NCBI RefSeq assembly: GCF_006716185.1
Contig: NZ_VFOP01000001.1
Coordinates: 1,674,001-1,738,000, forward strand
Source: Ornithinicoccus hortensis
GTDB lineage: Bacteria > Actinomycetota > Actinomycetes > Actinomycetales > Dermatophilaceae
Direction of reading: 5' to 3'
Length of the DNA stretch: 64,000 bases
Positions 25,170-33,592 of this stretch are shown here, in pieces (position 1 is the first letter of the stretch; each line of letters opens with the position of its first letter). The translations under genes were made by a program, and so were the position numbers. The notes under the pieces are model-generated. The model did no database searches. It worked only from the letters and a program-made list of their open reading frames with translations, and had not been told where the DNA came from.

Positions 25170-26057
25170 ATGCTCGACGTCCACCGGCTCCGGGTGCTGC
25201 GTTCCGTCGTCTCGACCGGCTCGGTCCAGGGGGCGGCCGCACTGCTGGGCTACACCCCGTCCGCCGTCAGCCAGCACCTGGCGACGCTGTCCCGCGAGAC
25301 GGGGCTGACCCTCGTGGAACGGGCCGGGCGGGGGATCGAGCCGACCGCCGCCGGGCGCAGTCTCGCCTCGGCCAGCGACGACGTGCTCGGTGCGCTCGCC
25401 GGGGTGCAGGACGTGGTGGACAACCTGCGGGCGGGACGCAGCGGCACCCTGGTGCTGCGCTACTTCGCCTCGGTCGGCGCCGCCTGGATGCCCCGGGTCG
25501 TGGCCGCCCTGGACGGGGAGTTCCCCGACCTGCGGCTGGTGCTGCAGCACGCCGAGCTGGCCCCGACGCCCCACGCGGCGGCGCCGGACCTGGAGCTCTC
25601 GGTCGCCCGCCTCCACCCGGCGCCGCCGGTGGGCTACCGGTCCCACGACCTGCTCGAGGACCCCTACCTGGTCGTGGTGCCCGCGGGGCACCGGTTCGCC
25701 CGGCGGGAGCGGGTCGAGATGGCCGAGCTGGAGGACGAGCCCTGGGTCGACAACGACATCCCGGGCGCGCCGTGCCGCTCGTTGGCCATCGACGCCGCGG
25801 CCGCCTGCGGCTTCCACCCGAGGTTTACGGTCGACACCCACGACTTCGCCACGGCCCTGGCCTTCGTGGCCCACGACCTCGGGATCACCGTGATGCCCGA
25901 GCTCGCCTGCCGGGTGCTGCCGGCGGGGGTCGTGCCGGTGCCGCTGGTGGACCCGACCCCGGTCCGGACGATCCGGGTGCTGGTGCGCGACGGCGTGGCC
26001 GCGACCCCGCCCGCGCGGCGGACCGTGGAGCTGCTCCGGGAGCTGGCCGGCCGCTGA
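25170..26057 (+). CDS. LysR-family transcriptional regulator
   Basis: 295 aa. N-terminal winged HTH (residues 3-62) with SVQGAAALLGYTPSAVSQHL, then a periplasmic-binding-like effector domain. ArgP-type N-terminus (LDVHRLRVLRSVV). Leaderless start with TAGTAT just upstream. It probably controls the divergent EamA exporter gene in response to that exporter's substrate, a common arrangement for amino acid exporters (inference). Confidence 0.9.
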   Translation: MLDVHRLRVLRSVVSTGSVQGAAALLGYTPSAVSQHLATLSRETGLTLVERAGRGIEPTAAGRSLASASDDVLGALAGVQDVVDNLRAGRSGTLVLRYFASVGAAWMPRVVAALDGEFPDLRLVLQHAELAPTPHAAAPDLELSVARLHPAPPVGYRSHDLLEDPYLVVVPAGHRFARRERVEMAELEDEPWVDNDIPGAPCRSLAIDAAAACGFHPRFTVDTHDFATALAFVAHDLGITVMPELACRVLPAGVVPVPLVDPTPVRTIRVLVRDGVAATPPARRTVELLRELAGR

Positions 26058-26152
26058 CCGGCAACCGCTGGCCAGCACCTGACCGGCGCCGCGGGACGCG
26101 AAGGGCTCCCCGGGGTGGAGCACTCGCACCCCGGTGCGGTTCACTGTGTGCC

Positions 26153-26746
26153 GTGACCGCACCCACCGCCGCGCTGCGTGACAGCGCCGTCCGCGACTCC
26201 GCCCGCGTGGCCGTCTTCGCCGCCCTGATCGTCGCCCTGGCGATCGTGCCGGGCCTCTACCTGCTCGGGGGCTCGGTGCCGGTGACGCTGCAGACCCTCG
26301 GGGTCGCGCTGGCCGCCGCTATCCTCGGGCCGTGGCGCGGGGCGGCGGCCGTGCTCGTCTACCTCGCGCTGATCGCGATCGGGCTGCCCGTGGCCAGCGG
26401 GCTGAAGGGGGGCCTCGGACTCTTCGCCGGGCCCACCGGTGGCTTCCTGGTCGGGTTCGTGCCGATGGCGATCGTGGTCGGCCTGCTCGCCCGCTGGGCG
26501 CTGCGACGCGTGCACGGGGCCCGGCTGCCGCTGGCCCTCTTCGGGGCCGCCGCGGTCGGCATCCCGGTGCTGTATGCCGTGGGGGTGCCCTGGTTCGCCC
26601 AGGTCGCCGGGATGTCGGTGGGCCAGGCGATGAGCACGGTGATGTGGGCCTTCATCCCCGGGGACCTGGTGAAGGCCGCCGTCGCGGGGGCGGTCACCGC
26701 GGCCGTGGTGCGGGCGCTGCCCGACGTGGTCGGCCACCGGGGCTGA
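26153..26746 (+). CDS. bioY: Biotin ECF transporter substrate-binding protein BioY
   Basis: 197 aa from the GTG at 26153, six helices. BioY family landmarks: VPVTLQTLGVALAAAILGPWRGA, GLPVASGLKGGLGLFAGPTGGFL and the final FIPGDLVKA. BioY binds biotin and normally works with the ATPase BioM and coupling protein BioN. Those two are encoded at 40779-42099, not here, so the usual bioYMN cluster is split. Its last 53 bp overlap the antisense 3' end of an IclR gene. Confidence 0.92.
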   Translation: MTAPTAALRDSAVRDSARVAVFAALIVALAIVPGLYLLGGSVPVTLQTLGVALAAAILGPWRGAAAVLVYLALIAIGLPVASGLKGGLGLFAGPTGGFLVGFVPMAIVVGLLARWALRRVHGARLPLALFGAAAVGIPVLYAVGVPWFAQVAGMSVGQAMSTVMWAFIPGDLVKAAVAGAVTAAVVRALPDVVGHRG

Positions 26747-27554
26747 CGCTCCCGGAGCTGGCCGTCCGGCGTCGGGGCGTCGCCGCCCCCGCGCCGTCCG
26801 TGTCGCGCAGCTGCTCCTCGATCCACCCGGCGGTCCCGGTGACCTCGGCGATAAACCGGGGCACCGAGTCGGCGGTGAACCGCTGCTCCGGTCCCGTCAC
26901 GTTGATCGCGCCCAGCACCCGGCCGTGGCGGTCCCGGACGGGGGCGGCCACGGAGGAGACGTTCGGCGCGCGGGCGCCCTCGGTCGTGGCATACCCCTGG
27001 GCGCGCACCCCGGCCAGCCTCCGGAGCACCTCGTCGCGCCCCTCCGGCGCAAGGTCGGCGTGGGAGTCCAGGTAGGAGGCCTGCTCCTGCTCGCTCAGGT
27101 TCGCCAGGATGGCCAGCGAGGGTGACCCGACCAGCAGTGAGACCGGCTCGCCCAGGTCGCGGTAGGTCCGGTGCAACTCGTGTTGGGACTCGACCTGGCG
27201 GATCGGGACGCGCGTCCAGCCCTCCCGGATGTGCAGCGCCGCCGTCTCGCCCGTGGCGTCCCGCAACCGGACCAGGGCCACGCCACCGGCCGAGCCGAAC
27301 CTGCCCCACTGGTGGGTGTAGGACTCGGCCAGCGCGACCGTGCGACCCCCGAGCGCGAAGCGCCCCCCGGGCAGTTCCCGGACCAGCCCCGAGGCAGCCA
27401 GCGTCACCAGGTAGCGCCAGGCCGTGGTGCGGTTCAGGCCGAGTCGGCTCGCAACCTGGGCGGGGGTCTGCACGGGTTCGGCGGCCTCGAAGGCGACCAG
27501 GACATCGAGGGCGCGCTTGACCGATTGCAGGACCGGTGGTGGAGTGCTGTTCAC
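26694..27554 (-). CDS. IclR-family transcriptional regulator (1)
   Basis: 286 aa from the GTG at 27554. The HTH is at about residues 10-65 (RALDVLVAFEA, TPAQVASRLGLNRTTAWRYL), followed by the GAF-like effector domain ending in INVTGPEQRF. The last ~30 residues (Arg/Pro/Ser-rich) are unlike the family and run into the opposite strand of bioY, as if the native stop was lost at a junction. Divergent from an MFS exporter gene; the shared 48-bp gap contains TGTTCAC/GTGAACA repeats, one of which covers the start codon, fitting autoregulation. Confidence 0.88.
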   Translation of the reverse strand: MNSTPPPVLQSVKRALDVLVAFEAAEPVQTPAQVASRLGLNRTTAWRYLVTLAASGLVRELPGGRFALGGRTVALAESYTHQWGRFGSAGGVALVRLRDATGETAALHIREGWTRVPIRQVESQHELHRTYRDLGEPVSLLVGSPSLAILANLSEQEQASYLDSHADLAPEGRDEVLRRLAGVRAQGYATTEGARAPNVSSVAAPVRDRHGRVLGAINVTGPEQRFTADSVPRFIAEVTGTAGWIEEQLRDTDGAGAATPRRRTASSGSVSPGGRPRRAAPAPRPR

Positions 27555-27568
27555 AAGTTGAGTGGTCC

Positions 27569-27585
27569 TGTTCGCATAGTGAACA
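27569..27585. promoter_or_regulatory. Candidate IclR operator
   Basis: TGTTCGC-ATA-GTGAACA is a 7-3-7 inverted repeat with one mismatch. A third half site TGTTCAC is at 27548-27554, on the IclR start codon. Located between the divergent IclR and MFS genes. Confidence 0.6.
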
Positions 27586-27602
27586 CCGTAGGGAGTGGTC
27601 GT

Positions 27603-28853
27603 ATGGGCGTCAAGGGGCCGGCCGGGCAGTCGCGCGAGCCCATGTTCCCGATGCGGACAGTGGTGCTGGGCACCTTCACCCCCTCGTTGCTCTTCGGCAT
27701 CGCGATCGGCGTGATCATCCCGCTCCTGCCGCTCAGCGCGGTCCGGCTCGGCGGGGACCTGGCGGTCGCCGGGCTGGTGGCCTCCCTGATGCCGTTGGGC
27801 AAGGTGCTCACCGACATCCCGGCCGGGGCGCTGGCCGCCCGGTTTGGTGACCAGCTGGCGATGCTCGTGGCGGCGCTGGTCGGGGTGGTCGCCTTCGGCG
27901 CGATGGCCCTGGCGCCGCACCTGTTCGTGCTCGGTGCGGGTGCCCTGGTCCTGGGGGCCTCCACCGCGGTGTTCAACCTCGCGCGGCACGCCTACCTGAC
28001 CGAGATCACGCCGCCGGACCGGCGTGCCCGGGTGCTGTCCACGCTGGGCGGGATGCACCGGATCGGCTACTTCATCGGGCCGTTCCTCGGCGCGGCGGTG
28101 GTCTTCGGGACCTCGATCCGACCCGCCTACTGGCTCGCGGCCGGATGCTCCGGGCTGGCGGCCGTCGTGCTCGTGGCTGTCCGGGAACCCGCCCGCCGGG
28201 CTCCGGCGGACGGCCCCGCACCCGAGCGCAGCTCGATCCCGCAGTTGCTGGTCCGCTACCGCCGGCTCTTCCTCACCCTGGGGGTGACGACCTTCCTGGT
28301 CGGCTCGGTCCGTGGGGCCCGCCAGACCGTGCTGCCCCTGTGGGGCGAGCACCTCGGCCTGGACCCCGAGGTCATCTCCATCATCTTCGGGCTGTCCGGC
28401 GCCCTGGACATGCTGCTGTTCTACCCGGCGGGCAAGGTGATGGACAGCTTCGGGCGGTTGTGGATCGGGATCCCCTCGATGCTGCTGATGGCGCTGGCGA
28501 TGGCGGTGCTGCCGCTGGCGGGATCCGTGCCCGCGCTGGCCGTCGTGGCCGCCGTCCTCGGGGTGGGCAACGGCATCGGCTCCGGCATCATCATGACGAT
28601 CGGGGCCGACGTCGCGCCGCCCGGCGAGCGCTCGGCCTTCCTCGGGGTATGGCGGCTCTTCCAGGACTGCGGCGACGCCGCGGGGCCGATGGTCATCTCC
28701 GCAGGGGCGGCGTTGGGTTCGCTCGCCGGGGGGATCTGGGTCACCAGTGCCCTGGGCGGCGCGGCCGCCGCTGCCCTGGGGCGCTGGGTGCCCCGCTATT
28801 CCGAGCACGCGAACCGGACCACCCGGAGGCGGGCCGGCATCCCGGTCGGCTGA
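27603..28853 (+). CDS. MFS transporter
   Basis: 416 aa from the ATG at 27603 (GGGAG upstream; ATG 27642 is an alternative). Twelve helices. MFS motif A-like loops: DIPAGALAARFGDQ after helix 2, and PAGKVMDSFGRLWIG in the second half. It resembles drug/metabolite exporters more than sugar importers. Divergently transcribed from IclR regulator 1 with shared operator repeats, so it is probably induced by the compound that regulator senses. Confidence 0.87.
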   Translation: MGVKGPAGQSREPMFPMRTVVLGTFTPSLLFGIAIGVIIPLLPLSAVRLGGDLAVAGLVASLMPLGKVLTDIPAGALAARFGDQLAMLVAALVGVVAFGAMALAPHLFVLGAGALVLGASTAVFNLARHAYLTEITPPDRRARVLSTLGGMHRIGYFIGPFLGAAVVFGTSIRPAYWLAAGCSGLAAVVLVAVREPARRAPADGPAPERSSIPQLLVRYRRLFLTLGVTTFLVGSVRGARQTVLPLWGEHLGLDPEVISIIFGLSGALDMLLFYPAGKVMDSFGRLWIGIPSMLLMALAMAVLPLAGSVPALAVVAAVLGVGNGIGSGIIMTIGADVAPPGERSAFLGVWRLFQDCGDAAGPMVISAGAALGSLAGGIWVTSALGGAAAAALGRWVPRYSEHANRTTRRRAGIPVG

Positions 28854-28874
28854 TCCCCCCCCCGCGGGATCCGC

Positions 28875-29972
28875 TCAACCGGACAGTGCGGTGTCCTCCA
28901 GGTAGTCCGGGTCCACCGTCATGCCCAGGCCCGGCCCGTCCGGCAGCCGGAGGCTGCCACCGGAGGGTTGGGGCGCGTCGGGGAAGATCCGGTCGCCGAT
29001 GTCCTGCAGCCCGGGGTGGATCTCCACCGTCGCACCGTTGCGCAGACCACCGATCAGGTGCATGTTGACCTGCGACCAGCCGCCGGCGCTCGCCAGCGGC
29101 AGGTGGTGCGCCGAGGCCAGGTCGGCGACCCTGCGGCCCTCGGTGAAGCCGGAGGTGTAGACCGCGTTGGCCTGCAGGATGTCCACGGCGCCGGCGTCGA
29201 CGAACTGGCGCAACCGGTGCACGTCCGCCTCCATCTGACCGGTGGCGATCGGGACCGGGATCCGGCGGCGCAGGTCGGCCAGCAGCCGCGGGTCGTTGTC
29301 GGTGAGCGGCTCCTCGAACCAGGCGAGGTCGGCGCCGTCGACGGCACGGGCCAGGCGGTACGCCTCGAGCGGGGTGAACTCGCAGTTCGCGTCGATGGCC
29401 AGCGCGATGTCCGGGCCGATCGCCTCGCGGACCGCCAGGATCCGTTCGGCGTCCTCGCGCCAACCACCCGGCCGTCCCCCGACGACCATCTTCAGGCAGT
29501 CCGTGCCGGCCGCGACCTGCTGGCGAGCGGCCTCGACGAGCTCGTCCACGGCATACCGGGAGGCGCCGAAGGTCACGTAGGCGGGCACCTCCGTCCGGTG
29601 CCCACCCAGCAGCGCGTGGACCGGACGGTCGACGCCCCTGCCGTACGCGTCCCACAGTGCCACGTCCAGGGCGGCGAGCGCGCTGGCGATCACCCCGGTG
29701 AACCGGCGCTGGTTGAGCCGCCGGGCGACGAGGTCGTGGATCGCCTCGACCCGGCGCACGTCCTGCCCCCGGAGCAGCGGGAAGAGCTCGTCCACCAGCA
29801 CCGCGCGGATCGCGGTGGGCAACAGCTGACCGGTGACCCCGAAGCCGGTGATCCCACCGTCGGTGACGATCTGGCAGGAGACGAACCGGCGGTTTCCGGC
29901 CGGCTCGGCCAGCAGCGGGAGCCGGACGGGTGCCCGGTGCACCCGGGCGGTCAGGGCGTGCAGTCGGAACAT
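28875..29972 (-). CDS. Enolase-superfamily enzyme (mandelate racemase / muconate lactonizing type)
   Basis: 365 aa. N-terminal capping domain and barrel with Lys161 (CLKMVVGG), Asp194 (IDANCEF) and Glu220/221 (FEEPL). The usual third metal ligand Glu in IAGGE/IAxGE is Gln246 (IATGQME), and the His of mandelate-racemase members is not evident in LASAGG near 295. It therefore deviates from the standard dehydratase set. Upstream neighbour on the same strand is IclR regulator 2. It may act on a sugar acid or hydroxy acid together with the operon starting at 30944. Confidence 0.82.
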   Translation of the reverse strand: MFRLHALTARVHRAPVRLPLLAEPAGNRRFVSCQIVTDGGITGFGVTGQLLPTAIRAVLVDELFPLLRGQDVRRVEAIHDLVARRLNQRRFTGVIASALAALDVALWDAYGRGVDRPVHALLGGHRTEVPAYVTFGASRYAVDELVEAARQQVAAGTDCLKMVVGGRPGGWREDAERILAVREAIGPDIALAIDANCEFTPLEAYRLARAVDGADLAWFEEPLTDNDPRLLADLRRRIPVPIATGQMEADVHRLRQFVDAGAVDILQANAVYTSGFTEGRRVADLASAHHLPLASAGGWSQVNMHLIGGLRNGATVEIHPGLQDIGDRIFPDAPQPSGGSLRLPDGPGLGMTVDPDYLEDTALSG

Positions 29973-29997
29973 CGGGCCTCCTGTGCGTGGTGTCGGG

Positions 29998-30816
29998 TCA
30001 GCCGGCGGGGGGAGTGGCGCGCTCGACCGCGGCGCGGAGCGACTCCTCCGAGGCGCCCAGCTCGCGCGAGACCGCGAAGGCGACGGCCCGGATGCGCTCG
30101 CCGAACTCGGCCTTGCGCGTCTCGGTCACCCGGAGCGCGGGGACGGACAGGCCGATCGCGCCCAGGATGGTGCCGCCGAAGTCCAGGACCGGGGCGGCGA
30201 AGGAGCGGATGCCCGGGGTGCGTTCGGCGTCGGAGTAGGCCCACCCCCGCTCCCGGATGAGGGCCAGGTCGACGCGGAGCCGGTCGGGGTCGGTGATGGT
30301 CCGGTCGGTCGCCGGGGCGATCGGCTCGGTCAGCACCCGCTCCTGCTCCGCGACGGGAAGGTAGGCCAACATCGCCTTCCCGGGGGCGCCGTGCGCGATC
30401 GGGATCGGGATGCCGAACTCGGTGTAGGTCCGTCGCAGTTCCTGCCGGCTCTCGACCTGGTCGACGACGGCGCGCCGCCCTCCGGGGAGGTGCTCGTGGA
30501 TCCCGACCGTCTCGTTCACCTCGTCCCGCAGCTGCTTGGCCAGCGGGAGGGCCGCGGTGCGCCAGGTGCTGGCCAGCGCGCCCCCGTGCGCGAGACGCAC
30601 CACGAGCGGCCCGAGGGCGTAGCGCCGGTCCGTGGTCTGCCGGACGAGCTCGTTGTCGGCCATCGAGCCCAGCAGCCGGTGGACCGTGCTGGTGGACAGG
30701 CCGGTCCGTCCGGCCAGCTCGGTGATGCCGAGCTCGGGGTGGGTCGCATCGAAGCAGCGCAGGATGCTCACCGCCCGATCGATCGACTGCACCCGGGGGC
30801 GTGGTGGCTCCGTCAT
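29998..30816 (-). CDS. IclR-family transcriptional regulator (2)
   Basis: 272 aa from the ATG at 30816, which has GAGGAGG about 8 nt upstream; an upstream ATG at 30879 is less likely. HTH about residues 10-65 (SIDRAVSILRCFD, TGLSTSTVHRLL), effector domain with GSMADNE, HLPGGRRAVVDQVES and PGIRSFAAPVLD. Divergent from the CoA-transferase operon. The dyad at 30908-30926 lies downstream of that operon's predicted start and is the probable binding site. Confidence 0.9.
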   Translation of the reverse strand: MTEPPRPRVQSIDRAVSILRCFDATHPELGITELAGRTGLSTSTVHRLLGSMADNELVRQTTDRRYALGPLVVRLAHGGALASTWRTAALPLAKQLRDEVNETVGIHEHLPGGRRAVVDQVESRQELRRTYTEFGIPIPIAHGAPGKAMLAYLPVAEQERVLTEPIAPATDRTITDPDRLRVDLALIRERGWAYSDAERTPGIRSFAAPVLDFGGTILGAIGLSVPALRVTETRKAEFGERIRAVAFAVSRELGASEESLRAAVERATPPAG

Positions 30817-30857
30817 CGCTGCGTCCTCCTCGTCGAGTCGCGTCCGGGAAAAGGCTC

Positions 30858-30886
30858 TTGACCCGTCCTCAGCAGCCACCTAGTGT
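30858..30886 (+). promoter_or_regulatory. Promoter of the catabolic operon
   Basis: TTGACC (30858-30863) and TAGTGT (30881-30886) with an ideal 17-bp spacer. The predicted start is near 30893, about 50 nt before the first gene. Confidence 0.7.
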
Positions 30887-30907
30887 ATGGCTCCAGTTAT
30901 CCCAATA

Positions 30908-30926
30908 TGTGAGATTGCATCCCACA
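30908..30926. promoter_or_regulatory. Operator-like inverted repeat downstream of the operon promoter
   Basis: TGTGAGAT-TGC-ATCCCACA, an 8-3-8 dyad with one mismatch, in an AT-rich block between the predicted transcription start and the ribosome site AGGAAAGG. A bound IclR protein would block transcription; the dyad lies next to the divergent IclR gene. Confidence 0.6.
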
Positions 30927-30943
30927 ATACAGGAAAGGCGGCG

Positions 30944-32215
30944 ATGATGCTCCCTCTCGACGGATTCCGCGTCCTCGACCTCACGAGATTCCTCTCCGGC
31001 CCCTACTGCACCCTCGTGCTGGCCGAGCTGGGCGCCGATGTCATCAAGGTGGAGCAGCCGCACACCGGCGACGACTCGCGCCGGCTGGCTCCCAAGGTGA
31101 ACGGCGAGAGCTACCCCTCGGCGATGCCGAACCGGAGCAAGCGCAGCGTCTCCCTCGACCTGAAGACCGAGGAGGGCCTGGCCGGGTTCCGCGAGCTGGT
31201 CAAGACCGCCGACGTGGTCATCGAGAACTTCCGGCCGGGCGTGGCGACCAAGCTCGGCATCGACTACGAGCAGGTCAAGGCGCTGCGCGAGGACATCATC
31301 TACTGCTCCATCTCCGGCTTCGGGCAGACCGGCCCCTACCGGCACCGCCCGGGCTTCGACATCATGGCGCAGGGGCTCAGCGGGCTGATGCGGATGACCG
31401 GTGACGGCCAGCGCCCCGCCAAGGTCGGGATCGCGATCAACGACATCGCCGCCGGCGCCACCGCCGCATACTCCATCCTCGGGGCGCACATCCACCGGAT
31501 GCGCACCGGTGAGGGCCAGTCGATGGACATCTCCCTGGTGGAGGCCGGGCTGGCCTGGACCGTGTGGGAGTCCGGCGCCTACTTCGGCTCCGGCGAGGTC
31601 CCGCAGGCGACCGGCACCCGGCACCGCCGCTCCACCCCCTACCAGGCGTTCCGCACCTCCGACGGATTCGTCACGATCGGGGCCGCGAACGACCGCCTCT
31701 GGGAGCGGCTGGCCACCACCGCGCTCGAGCGGCCGGAGTGGCTGGAGGACCCGCGCTTCGCCACCCTGCCGGACCGGATGGCCAACATCGAGGAGCTCGA
31801 GGCCGAGATCGAGGCGATCACCGTCACCCGCACCACCGACGAGTGGATCGAGGCGGTCGACCGCGCCGGCGTCCCCTGCGGCCCCGTGCTCACCTACGAC
31901 GACGCCCTCGCAGACCCGCAGATCGTGGACCGCGGGGTGGTCACCGAGGTCGAGCACCCGATCATCGGCCCGATGAAGACGATCGGACCCCCGACGAAGT
32001 TCTCCAACCTGCCCGAGTACGGGGTCCGCGGCCCCGCCCCCTGGCTCGGCCAGCACACCACCGAGCTGCTGCGCGAGGTCGGCGTGGACGAGGAGGCCAT
32101 CGAGGCGATGTATGCCTCGGGCGCCGCCTTCGACGCCCACCCCGACCTGCAGCAGGACCGACCCGAGGACCGGGGCGCCGTCGCGCAGCCGGCCTCCGCG
32201 ACGAGAGGGAACTGA
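30944..32215 (+). CDS. Family III (CaiB/BaiF) CoA-transferase
   Basis: 423 aa; ATG codons at 30944 and 30947, with AGGAAAGG upstream. The N-terminus GFRVLDLTRFLSGPYCT and ADVIKVEQP are class-typical. The catalytic Asp is in GFDIMAQG, and ENFRPG is present. These enzymes move CoA between carboxylic acids through a covalent Asp-anhydride. First gene of a ten-gene operon, so it likely activates the imported acid. The C-terminal ~25 residues are acidic and unconserved. Confidence 0.92.
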   Translation: MMLPLDGFRVLDLTRFLSGPYCTLVLAELGADVIKVEQPHTGDDSRRLAPKVNGESYPSAMPNRSKRSVSLDLKTEEGLAGFRELVKTADVVIENFRPGVATKLGIDYEQVKALREDIIYCSISGFGQTGPYRHRPGFDIMAQGLSGLMRMTGDGQRPAKVGIAINDIAAGATAAYSILGAHIHRMRTGEGQSMDISLVEAGLAWTVWESGAYFGSGEVPQATGTRHRRSTPYQAFRTSDGFVTIGAANDRLWERLATTALERPEWLEDPRFATLPDRMANIEELEAEIEAITVTRTTDEWIEAVDRAGVPCGPVLTYDDALADPQIVDRGVVTEVEHPIIGPMKTIGPPTKFSNLPEYGVRGPAPWLGQHTTELLREVGVDEEAIEAMYASGAAFDAHPDLQQDRPEDRGAVAQPASATRGN

Positions 32216-32218
32216 CCG

Positions 32219-33058
32219 ATGACCGAGCACGCCACCGCGACCCAGGCTGCCGAGCCGGCCGACCGCACCGAGGACCTCCTGGTCACCCAGGAGGGCGGGG
32301 TCGCCACGCTGACCCTGAACCGGGAGCGCAGCCGCAACGCGATCAACATCGGAATGTACCGGGCCCTCCCGGACCTGCTGCGGACGCTGGACGCCGACCC
32401 GGACGTGAAGGTCGTCATCATCCGTGGGGCCGGCGACAAGTCGTTCGCCTCCGGCGCGGACATCAAGGAGTTCGAGCAGGAGCGCAGCGACGCCACGAAG
32501 GCCAAGAACTACAACGAGAAGGTCGCCGCGGCCGAGCACGCCATCGAGGAGATGAGCAAGCCCACGATTGCGATGATCCACGGCTTCTGCATCGGCGGCG
32601 GGGCCGGCCTCGCGCTGTCCTGCGACATCAGGTTCGCCGACACCAACGCCAAGTTCGCGATCACCCCGGCCAAGCTCGGGCTGGTCTACAGCCTGGAGTC
32701 CACCAAGCGCGTGGTCGACCTGGCGGGACCCTCCCGGGCCAAGTGGATCCTCATGTCGGGGCTGCAGATCCAGGCCCAGCGGGCCCTGGAGCTCGGGCTG
32801 TTCGACGAGCTGTTGGCGCCGGAGGAGCTGGAGACCTACACCTACGAGTTCGCCGCCACCGTGGCCAGCCGCGCCCAGTTCAGCGTCCGGGCGGGCAAGG
32901 TCATGGTCGGCAAGGTGACCACCGGCCAGGTGGCCGACGACCAGGCCACCCTGGACCTGCGCAACTCCTCCTTCGACACGGTCGACTTCGCCGAGGGGGT
33001 GCGGTCCTTCATGGAGAAGCGTCCGCCGGTCTTCACCTGGACCGGGGCCGATGGCTGA
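32219..33058 (+). CDS. Crotonase-family (enoyl-CoA hydratase/isomerase-like) protein
   Basis: 279 aa. Crotonase fold with the oxyanion loops SGADIKEF and GFCIGGGAGLALSCDIRFAD. The two glutamates that act in classical hydratases (in GGGCEL and QPE) are replaced here (GGGAGL and TPAKLG), so simple hydration is doubtful; other crotonase chemistries such as isomerisation, hydrolysis or decarboxylation are possible. Follows the CoA-transferase by 3 bp and overlaps the thioesterase gene by 8 bp. Confidence 0.85.
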   Translation: MTEHATATQAAEPADRTEDLLVTQEGGVATLTLNRERSRNAINIGMYRALPDLLRTLDADPDVKVVIIRGAGDKSFASGADIKEFEQERSDATKAKNYNEKVAAAEHAIEEMSKPTIAMIHGFCIGGGAGLALSCDIRFADTNAKFAITPAKLGLVYSLESTKRVVDLAGPSRAKWILMSGLQIQAQRALELGLFDELLAPEELETYTYEFAATVASRAQFSVRAGKVMVGKVTTGQVADDQATLDLRNSSFDTVDFAEGVRSFMEKRPPVFTWTGADG

Positions 33059-33590
33059 GCTGGCCCGTTCCGAGGGTGCCGCCGAGCCGGCCTTCGCCGG
33101 CGCGGTCCGCGCCGCCAGCGACGCGGCCGCCTCGGATGCCCAGGAGTTCGGCGACTTCTTCCTGTCCCGGTTCCTGGGCCTGCAGATCGGCTACGACGAG
33201 GCGGCCCGTTCCTGCACCGTCGTCCTGCCCTACGCCACGCACCTGACCAACCCGCAGGGCAGCGTCCACGGCGGCATCATCACCACCGCCATGGACATCT
33301 CGATGGGGCACCTGTCCCGGCACTTCCTGAGCGCCGCGATGACCATCGAGATGCAACTCCGGTTCTTCCGCCCGCTGACCACGACGGGGACGTGCACCGC
33401 CACGTTCCTGCGGGAGGGCCGCCGGATCGTCCACATCGAGTCCCGGATGACCGACCCGGATGGGCGGGAGATCGCCCACGGGGTTGGTTCCTGGCACCGG
33501 CTCGATGCATCCACCAACCACCCCGCCCACCCGGTCCACGACGGAGCGACTGGGCACCAGACCGGCAAGGAAGCCGGTAGGAGGAAGTAA
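33051..33590 (+). CDS. PaaI-type hot-dog thioesterase
   Basis: 179 aa, ATG at 33051 within the crotonase gene end. The hot-dog motif NPQGSVHGGIITTAMDISMG gives the GG and catalytic Asp region of PaaI-like thioesterases. These release free acids from CoA esters. In this operon it may recycle CoA or relieve dead-end thioesters. The C-terminal ~25 residues are polar and variable. Confidence 0.87.
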   Translation: MAELARSEGAAEPAFAGAVRAASDAAASDAQEFGDFFLSRFLGLQIGYDEAARSCTVVLPYATHLTNPQGSVHGGIITTAMDISMGHLSRHFLSAAMTIEMQLRFFRPLTTTGTCTATFLREGRRIVHIESRMTDPDGREIAHGVGSWHRLDASTNHPAHPVHDGATGHQTGKEAGRRK

Positions 33591-33592
33591 CC

